From Larix sibirica (Eukaryota; Streptophyta; Pinopsida; Pinales; Pinaceae), in assembly GCA_004151065.3 (NCBI GenBank), contig NWUY0300000180.1, positions 14,373 to 43,449 of the forward strand: a DNA stretch of 29,077 nucleotides, read 5' to 3'. How positions within the stretch are numbered: the first letter of the stretch is position 1; each line of letters opens with the position of its first letter. The notes below the pieces were generated by a model, which saw only the letters and a program-made list of their open reading frames with translations, was not told the DNA's origin and searched no databases. The position numbers and the translations under genes were made by a program. This document shows, in pieces, positions 21,244 through 29,077 of the stretch.

Positions 21244-21585
21244 TATAATTATTTACTTTATACACCATTTATATATCACATATTACAACATATATACCAA
21301 TATATGCTAATATATTACATAAACTAACAGATTCATAATCTCTTAACCTTTGAAATTAAAAAGAAGTAAAAATACATTTAAATTGATCTCTGATACAAGG
21401 TACTAGTCATGGTTTCCAATGGATTAGTTCTAGCACCGAACTCTTCCATTTACATAAGGGGGGGTTAAGTTTTCTTTCACAACATATACACAGTAATAAT
21501 CTTTCAACATATTTTTGTTTCAAAAGCATGAACATGGAATTATAAATCCATAGAAGGCCCAACAGCCACAATGTCGAAACCTTTA

Positions 21586-21597
21586 GCTCTCATACCA
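21586..21597 (-). other. primer binding site next to a long LTR
   Basis: The minus strand reads TGGTATGAGAGC, matching 11 of 12 bases of the initiator tRNA-Met PBS TGGTATCAGAGC. Two bases separate it from the LTR end (…CATTACA, then AT, then the PBS), as is usual in plants. Confidence 0.8.
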
Positions 21598-21599
21598 AT

Positions 21600-24230
21600 T
21601 GTAATGTCTTTGATCCCAAACTAAGGCCAGAGGAACTAGGAGACCAAGGGAAAAAGGCTAAGCTAAGAATTACACAACAGATTAAGGTGATATAAGGTTA
21701 GGCCAAACAAGCCATACAACCAGTAAATTAAAACTTTTAGCCTTATAAAATCAAATGCATGAAAACCAATCATAACATTTCCCCAATGTGCATATTGTTG
21801 AATATGATAATAATGTAATTCGTAAAATTTACATGAGTAAGGAACAATAATTGGAATCTTCAGCCTGATTATGAACATACGATTAGCTCATGTACTTAAT
21901 TCTAATCGTTGGATTGTAATACTACCGAAATCATAACTTGTAAATACGCAATTGTTATTGTTATTGTTTGCGTGCATATTCATTATCATTAATATAAGGA
22001 TTCCTTATTAGATCTGTTAGGTTTGTTTTGATTGTGTGGTTAAGTATTCAGTAATAAAAACATGAAGATGCGTCCACAGGATGCCATCTACGGCCACACA
22101 AACCATAGTAAAGCAGAGACACGGGCTACCAACTACAACCTCCCAAAAATAGATCTCGTGGTTGTCCCCTATAGCCATCTTAATTTCACAGGTAGAATTC
22201 ATATTGTATAGCTTCCCACCCTCCATCCATCAATCACAACACAAATCAGGTCCACATAAATCAGATCCACAACAATAGAATTAGATCTACAAGCAGAGGA
22301 ACTCTCAAGCAAAAGATAGAGTGCATTTTACTCAGCACCAGAAAACATTGTTGAACTAAAACAATCATAACTTGGCCATACAGAAAGCTTTCTCAGTGAA
22401 ACAAAAGGTGTTCTTTACTGTAAACGTCACTCCATATGCAATGGAATAGGTATCATAACCCATAAATGATCAGAAATTGGAAAACCATAACATATGGTTG
22501 CGCCCCTCTGAACACTGTGAGAGCCACAAATGTAAACTCCAAGAGAGAAGGAAGAAAATAGATGGTAGAGAAGGATCAGATCATCCATAGAGGGTGAATT
22601 CCCATGTTAAACAACATCAAATAGACATATAAATCTCATATTCCATGGCTTCCACCTACAGCCATCCAAAACACATCCAACTAGAAAACCACACAAGCCT
22701 GCATTTGAATGTTAAGATAAATCCCGTATTCATAAATAGAGTTTAACTCGGCCACTGGGGGAATAATGGAAGCATGAAGAATATCATATAACAAATATAT
22801 ATATCAAATACATACAAATAAGAGAAGCACACAAGATATCATAAGGAAATCTATTCAATCTACATCCATCAGTTAACATAAAAACCATTTACACAAGTAA
22901 ATATTAGTTCAACCTCTAAGGGTGCATTAGCAACAGTACTTGCATCATATAAACATGTAAAATAACATAAAATAAGCCACTTATCTTATTAATCTGCAAC
23001 TGGAATCAACCGGACCACATTCCACCCAGCCATAGGATTTGCCAAGCCAAATCTCACTTTGGCAGGCCACCCCCAAGCTGAGGCCATGGATCCACAGGAA
23101 AAGGTGCACTCAAGGGTATCATTCTAAGAAGCCACAAATCAATCCCTCAACACCTACTTCCCCTCCACCCCACTACCAGGTGAAATGGTATTCCCTTCAC
23201 CATCCAGGTCCCTTAGAACACCGCCAATCACCATTAGGATTTACGTGCAGGATCGGGATAGGGACAAGTAGTGGATCAGAGGAACTATTTAGAGTTGTCC
23301 AGGATTACATCAAACACAAACACAAGGTCTCACACATGTAACATATCGTAGCATACATGGCTCACAAGAATACTAGCTCTTGGCATGAATTACATGAATC
23401 ACATCCCCCTTCCTAAGAAGATGAAGCATGGTTTTATAGACCAAGGGAGGAAAATTAGACCCAAGGAGGTTAATTCGAGTTAGGATAGACGTGAGGAGTG
23501 TGGTTAGGTCCCACCAACTCGAATTCATGAGGCTAACTTGAATTAGAAGAGAGGAGGAGTTACAAAACCCCAAGGTTCCTTCCAGGAATGGAAAAGGGTG
23601 TCATAAGGAGGTGGGAGTTACAAAATCCAAGTGTGAAGGCTAAAGAGGTCGTATCCATGAGAGATAGAGGGTAAAATAGGGCCATAAATGACTCGGAAGC
23701 ACAAAAAGAGGAGCATCTTCCCTCATCAATGCATTGTGTAATAGTAGAAGCTAGAAAATAGCTTATAGCCCCTAAAAACTAGGGAGAGGGCTCATAAATT
23801 ACCAAAAGCACATAGATAGGAAAGAATATTTTCCAAGGAGTGCACATTAGGAAAGGGAGGTCCATAAAACCATGCATAAGGTGTAATAGTAACTCCAGAG
23901 TCCGAAATAAACACGAATAGGGTATTTTGTACAATGTTTGGGTGACCATCAACACATAAGGCTACCAAGACACAAATACGAACCAAATTCAATCCAACAA
24001 GTTCTAAAGTGCTAGGAATGTCCCCATTATCCCTCACACTATGGAAACATCATGGCCTCCCATCCTCGTTTTTGGTTTCTAGTGTGCCAGTTGTTTTTAT
24101 TAATTAATTATGTACAAAAATAATAATGTCTCTCAGTCCTTAAAGAGCCTTGTACCGGAACCTAGTGCCACAATAATAAACAATTACAACATATTGCATA
24201 TTTCTAGGGCTTAACATACGGGTTATCACA
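21600..24230 (-). repeat. 2.6-kb LTR, probably Ty3/Gypsy, 5' LTR by PBS position
   Basis: On the minus strand the segment begins TGTGATAACCCG at 24230 and ends GACATTACA at 21600, just before the PBS. The TG...CA ends, the TGTGATAACCC start and the adjacent PBS define it as a 5' LTR. A length of 2,631 bp and a TGTRAxxACCC-type start suit long-LTR Ty3/Gypsy families such as Tekay/Del chromoviruses, though Copia cannot be excluded. No gag or pol is visible in the internal direction (leftwards from 21585) and no second LTR was found, so the element is truncated or broken up. Open frames inside it (22017-22226, 23039-23341, 23792-24037) have no recognisable content. Confidence 0.6.
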
Positions 24231-24507
24231 AGATTTGATCCGCAAGCACTATAGATTAGATACCCATTCACTATTAATCCGACATTTTCAATAAATGAGG
24301 GAAGTGCTATGCTAGATAATCCAAAAGAAACCTAAGATAAGTCACATTATAACAAGTTTGTTTGCAAATGGTCATCTCATATATCTATAGAAAAGGTGGG
24401 CTAGTTTGAAATCATTAGAAAGTAGTTGGGGAGATTTTAGAGAAAAAAATCGATTGATTCTATGTTTCGATTGAACGGTTTCCATATTGGAGAAAAAATG
24501 GCACCTG

Positions 24508-24948
24508 TCATCTCATGGCCGATATAATAATTCCAAACCGTTTCTTATTAAAGGTTTTGAAGTGTTTCTTACTAAAGTAAAAATGGTGAATATGAGAAAA
24601 GTTGAGGTGGAAAGGACTAGTTGATTGTTTTTCTTCAATGAAATAGGCCCCTAAAAGAACGTTTTTTCCAAATAGATGACGACTCTTCTGAATTTCACTA
24701 TTGTATCTCACTATCGTAAACCTTTCACAGAATAAATGGAAGCTCGCATGATTTTCTCTACCTGAGGTTTGTAATGCATCGTGATCAATCTCCCAAATAA
24801 GGGAAAGTGCATAGCAAATCAGGCACATCAGTTCGATAAAAGCCTTCATTAATTTATATATCATGGAACACACCATTTCTTTTATTAGTACATAGTATAT
24901 ATTATAATTATTTGTGCTTGGAACATGTTGCATTTGCACCTGATGCAT
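24508..24948 (-). CDS. unrecognised 146-codon open frame, possible organelle-derived fragment
   Basis: This is an uninterrupted minus-strand frame. Its second half is rich in H, F, K and S (FHLNFSHIHHFYFSKKHF, FNKKRFGIII), which resembles the texture of plastid genes such as rpoC2, ycf1 or ycf2. The similarity is one of composition and style; I cannot name a match. Beyond the stop at 24508, in shifted frames, coherent-looking pieces continue (QVPFF, ISPTTF), so the frame may be part of a longer decayed gene running down to the LTR at 24230. It is followed on the left by the long LTR, which may have inserted into it. Chance remains possible. Confidence 0.2.
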   Translation of the reverse strand: MHQVQMQHVPSTNNYNIYYVLIKEMVCSMIYKLMKAFIELMCLICYALSLIWEIDHDALQTSGRENHASFHLFCERFTIVRYNSEIQKSRHLFGKNVLLGAYFIEEKQSTSPFHLNFSHIHHFYFSKKHFKTFNKKRFGIIISAMR

Positions 24949-25081
24949 GTCACTTTAAGCAATGTGTTAACAACTATAGCTATCGCAAGTAATCACTAAA
25001 GGCCTTATGTCAAGGTTGAGCCACATGTCACCTATGCATGTTCTTTACAAAATTACTCTTCAAGGATAAATACCACTTTTC

Positions 25082-25514
25082 ATGTACCATCCAAACAACC
25101 TACAAAGCCAAGCAGGGCACTTAGGTTTATTTCCTCTCTACATCATTTGGAAAATGGTGTTTAAGCGGAGATCAAAGAAAGAACTCAGCATCAGTAGACT
25201 TATTGTTTTTAAAATTATAAACCAGAGCTATAGGGAGAATGAAAACCCTAAAGTGGATCTAGCACGGACTAATGAATTGTAAGGTATTGGTGTTCGAAAT
25301 AGTGGAAAGAAGTCTCTATAAAATCTAGAACTTAGAGGTGTGGATGAAGCAGCAAAGGTGACTGTTTGTCCTAAGGTAAATATAGGACATAAAAGATGGA
25401 AATGTGTGAAGCTATGGAGAAATAAAGTCAAACTGGTTGTAGGTGAGGATATAATCCAACTTCTAATCGATCACCTTGGTTTACATAACACAGTGCATGG
25501 TAATATGAGATGAA
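25082..25514 (+). pseudogene. decayed 143-codon unknown frame with two stops
   Basis: From ATG 25082 one frame runs to TGA 25512-25514, broken only by TAA at 25280-25282 and 25319-25321. The text after the stops remains protein-like: GVDEAAKVTVCPKVNIGH, RWKCVKLWRNKVKLVVGED and IIQLLIDHLGLHN. Both stops are one C-to-T change from CAA (Gln). I recognise no domain. It is probably a fragment of a decayed gene or transposon ORF. Confidence 0.3.
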
Positions 25515-28147
25515 TGCATACAAAATGAAGCAAGAAATTTTTTGATTCGGAGTTCATATTTACATCAGGGGAAAATAATAATGTAGGTTTGAAGAAATTT
25601 TTTTATTTGTATGGCCCCAGAAAGTATATACAATGCCTCCCTCTGACTAACAAGGTTGGCAAAAACGTATGCATTGTAAAAAACAAGGCGAGGGGCATAT
25701 TTATTTGGTTCCATGTCCAAAAATTGCACTAGTAAGCTCTGCGATGGCTCTAGGCACAAGACTAGGAAATATCACCTGATTATGTCCACCATTCTTTACA
25801 AAGCATGGTGTGGTGGTAGACAAGACTGCACAACCATTTGTTGGGACGATGATTGGATGGTATTTCTCAATGAAGCATGGCACTAAGAAAAAATAGTTAC
25901 GAGGTGAGACTTACGTCATATACTCTAAATTGGAATGGTTTTATTTTTCGGGTGCATTGTGGATCAACGACTGACTGTGACACCTCACTCCCTAAAGGTG
26001 AGCTTATTGGATTCCTATAGGCAATTTAATAGTTTTTTCATTTGATAGTAGTTTTCTTCATTTAAGGGTTTTATATATTGGAAATTGTTTTTGTTTTTAA
26101 GGGTTTTAAGAGGTAGAAAATATAGTTTTGTTCATTTCAAAAGTTCATTGAAAAGGACATAGGTTATATTCTTGAAGCAAAATCAACACTTGTTAGTTTG
26201 ATGTAAAATTCATATAGATGTTTTGATTCAAGAGTCAAAAGCTTTTTCCTTTTTGAAGATGCAAGTCATGAAATGGAAGATGGTTATTGCCAAAGGTAAT
26301 TGTGATCTTGCTAGTTTAATAGTAATTTAGAGATTAAAATGCAACATGGTCATCATCTAACTCCCACGCGATGTGCAGGTGAAATTTTAAGATGAGGTTG
26401 GATTCAAATCCACAACACTGCTCTAGAGTATTTGTTATAGTATTCAATTCAAGTATGGTGTTCCTGTGGCGAGAAAATCAAAAACCTTCTCCAACTAATT
26501 TTCCTTGTTACAACATGTTGTTTATTGGTGTTTTTTGTGTTCTAAGAATGTAGTTTTCATCTCATCGGATACCAATACATTTGATATATAATCAATTGAA
26601 TATGCAAACCACACAAGGAAAAGTAAAGCACAAGAAACAAAATTATTGTTGCATAGCCCCTACACCAAGACTTTGTAACATCAATCTCGAGACCTTGTAG
26701 CATCAATCTTCATATTCCGTCATGCCATTATGAATGGCGTGGGTGTTAATATCATAAAAGGAGGAAAAGGTGGTGGCGTAACTATGAAGATAATAATGGT
26801 GCATCCAAGGTGCTATCGGAACATAGAAATGAGGAGGGCGATGATTTCCTGAGTGTGTTGGAAGATTGGGGCAGTGGTAGGAGGAGGGAAGTGGAAATCA
26901 AAACAACTACTGTTAGAAAACTAATGCCAGCATTAATATACTCCAAAACTAATTATCTCGTTGTCTTTCAATTCTTCATTTGTTAAAACATAGGAAAATG
27001 GTGGCGTACTTTGCTTTTTCCTCGGGATGACACCAAATAAGAGGTCGAATTTGTTGATTGGTGAATAAAACAGCTTTGCTCATACAATTGCTTGAGAAAA
27101 ATTGTTCATTCATTATTTTGAATGAAAACTTAGGATAAAATAACTTTGAGTTGCATGTCGTTTAATGGAAAACAACAAGTTGATTCATAAATTCCCTACC
27201 ACCCTGAATGTAAGGGCTTATAATACAACTTTTGATATTTATGCAGTTATTTGCATTCTTCACATAGTTTTGTGGCATAATTGTTGGCATTGAATTGTTC
27301 GAAAGGTGGGGTAATGAGTAGTAGCACTGAACACCTATTCATAATTGCTCGTCAATATTGTTATGATCAATGCAATACCCCTTCATTCAATAAAACAAAA
27401 AACAACATGCATGCAAGACACTAGGGAAAAAAGAATGTCATCATTTAGGGCTTATTTAGGAATCCTTATTCCCTACTTATTTGACAGTGAGTTTGTGTGG
27501 GTGGTGCCAATGTTTTTGGTGATATTGCCTAGCATTTAAAGGCTTGTCTTTGCACTTGGAAAATGGCATTTGGCATTGCCTTTTAACAATTATATAAATT
27601 CTAGGTTGACATTGACGTGTATTTAACATATTGATATGGGAGGAATTCAAAGAGAGAGTCTAGAGAAAATTCGAGGTCGTGGCCCATGGATAATAGCTCA
27701 CATGCTCACCATCGCATTTTCCATTGTGAACACATGTTAGGTGTCAAAAGCGTGTTGCATGTTGCTTGGCATTGGGCCCTTCTTCGTCCTTGAATTCATA
27801 ACAAAGTTCATTTACTAAGGTTAGTTTTGGTTGTTAGGATGCTCATTTGGATAGGCATTTCACTGTCCATTATTTCCTCTCTTGTAGTATTTTGTTTGTT
27901 ATAGGCTACAATTTCAATCCTATTGTACTGGTTTTTTTAACTCTTTCCAAAGGTTGTTAGCATTGCAAATACAAACCAAGCTGGAGTTGAAGAAAAATAA
28001 GAACTCTAAAGGAGGCAAGACAAATACTAAGTTCTCTAAATTGAAAAACAATTGAAATTTATTTTAATGGAGAAAAAATAGTGAAGTATCTTAGTTGATC
28101 TTTGAAATTCCCATTATTTTAATTGTTACTAGATGCAAGTGCAAGAT
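25515..28147. other. non-coding stretch, nothing recognised
   Basis: Stops are frequent in all frames; the frames at 25565-25883 (minus) and 27345-27539 (plus) are short and featureless. No LTR ends, PBS, tRNA or tandem repeats were found by eye. Confidence 0.4.
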
Positions 28148-28779
28148 TGTTGGTGATATGTTTAGTTTTGCATTTATTGTAGTTGTAGTAAAAAGTCACC
28201 ATTGGATTGTCTCAAATGTGTAATTATTCGTATCTTTTTGTCAATTTGAGTCAAAGGTCCATCCCAAGTATACATAATAGATCAACATTGTTGCAAGTTC
28301 ACTTCACGAAGTGGAAAAGACAATTGTCAAAATATTTAGACACTTAATAGTTAGTTAAGATCAACTTGGTCTAATGTGTCTTTAGGTAAAGTGTGCTTCT
28401 TTAGTATGCATTTGTACTTATGTAATCTGATAGTCATGATATGTTATAGACATAAAGTGATCCAACAATTCATCTTCTCCTTGGTCTTAACGACTATATT
28501 AATCTGTGGATTCACACTCGATTAGTCCATGGTCTCTATTAAAAGAGCATGGAGGGTCATTTGCTAATTTTTTATTATGATCGAAGCTTATATCTAAAAT
28601 CATTTCCTTTTGCATTAATATATTTCCTCAAGTGGTTGTGTTGGCTTAGGTCGTGGATTATTTCCATCTTTAAGGGTTTTAACCATGTAATACATTGGTG
28701 TGTTGGTGTGTGATTTTTTTGTGTGAGTGGTTGCTTAAGGTGTTTAACCTATGTGGAAATACCTTGTTTTAGTTGAACA
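28148..28779 (+). repeat. 5' LTR of a Copia-type element running off the window
   Basis: The segment starts TGTTGGTG and ends GTTGAACA, with a PBS directly after it. The 3' part (TTTCCATCTTTAAGGGTTTT, AACCATGTAAT, GTGTGTGATTTTTTTGTGTG) resembles the R-U5 of plant Copia LTRs. The end is well fixed by the PBS; the start at 28148 is chosen from TGTT/AACA terminal symmetry and is less certain. Confidence 0.6.
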
Positions 28780-28791
28780 TGGTATCAAATC
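28780..28791 (+). other. primer binding site of the right-edge Copia element
   Basis: TGGTATCAAATC matches 10 of 12 bases of the initiator tRNA-Met PBS and directly follows the LTR end CA. Confidence 0.75.
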
Positions 28792-29077
28792 ACTTATGAA
28801 GACCCACCTCCATGGCACCCTCATTATCTACCTCACCAATGCAAGGAAGGCCCTNGATAAATATGTAGGGATGTTTTGACACAAAATGTGCTAGATATAT
28901 TTATCACAAGTAGTTATGCGTTTAGCCTATTCAGAGGAGCTATCAGTTGGATGTGAAAGATACAATCTCTAGTTGCACGCTAAACAACAAAATATTAGTA
29001 AAGGGAATCCACAAATACAAATAGAGAAGGTGAATGATTGTAGATATTGAGTTCAAATATTGTGTTTGTGTTAAAAG
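28792..29077 (+). mobile_element. leader and possible gag start of the right-edge Copia element
   Basis: The internal region begins after the PBS. An ATG at 28812 opens MAPSLSTSPMQGRP, a Ser/Pro-rich start like many Copia gag N termini, but the frame meets TAG within 20 codons. One undetermined base (28855) lies in it. The rest of the element lies outside the window. Confidence 0.4.

Noticed and set aside
21020-21310. 96-codon plus-strand frame with AWDVLKVSHASHA, faintly like a Copia gag
   Set aside because: The resemblance is only a few residues; most of the frame is translated microsatellite.
21377-21400. Minus-strand TTGTATCAGAGATC as a second PBS
   Set aside because: It lacks one base of the initiator-Met PBS and no LTR end adjoins it; the site at 21586-21597 is better in sequence and position.
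23039-23341. 100-codon proline-rich plus-strand frame
   Set aside because: It sits inside the long LTR on the strand opposite to the element, with no recognisable domain.
26390-26415. TTGGATTCAAATCCACAA as a tRNA T-arm
   Set aside because: No acceptor stem, D-arm or anticodon arm could be found at the right distance, so no tRNA is called.
1-29077. CRISPR arrays or bacterial operons
   Set aside because: No regularly spaced short repeats with unique spacers, and no bacterial-type gene organisation; the content is plant nuclear transposon DNA.

Overview
This window looks like intergenic DNA from a gymnosperm nuclear genome, most likely a conifer. The base composition is AT-rich and gene density is very low. 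Almost everything recognisable is old, heavily mutated transposon material. A fragment of a Penelope-like retroelement GIY-YIG endonuclease lies at about 7.2-7.8 kb; among land plants such elements (the Dryad group) are known chiefly from conifers. I found no intact protein-coding gene. The only hint of a host gene is a possible terminal exon and 3' UTR at the extreme left edge.

Layout. 1-270: possible gene 3' end. 270-6000: featureless AT-rich DNA with small tandem duplications. 6155-7135: a nested array of degenerate repeats of about 130-160 bp inside a 352-355 bp duplication. 7207-7830 (minus): Penelope-like endonuclease remnant, followed by a 271-bp-spaced direct repeat. 10241-13773 (minus): a structurally complete but gag-only Ty1/Copia element with two LTRs, primer binding site (PBS), polypurine tract (PPT) and near-perfect target-site duplication. 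14779-14983: a 102-bp tandem repeat in a leader-like region. 15279-18630 (plus): a decayed reading frame of about 1,100 codons that I cannot assign to any family, followed closely by an LTR-like promoter region (18637-18994). 21586-24230 (minus): a 2.6-kb LTR with an adjacent initiator-Met PBS, probably Ty3/Gypsy. 24508-24948 and 25082-25514: two unrecognised decayed frames. 28148-29077: the 5' LTR, PBS and leader of another Copia-type element that continues beyond the window.

The genes do not form a pathway; the region is a graveyard of successive insertions. The best candidate for something undescribed is the 15279-18630 frame. Its pieces still read as coherent protein across several frameshifts and in-frame stops: an N-terminal acidic/hydrophobic region, a basic nuclear-signal-like patch, two or three coiled coils and a Q/P-rich tail. 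Its position beside an LTR-like module suggests a non-canonical ORF carried by a retrotransposon family.
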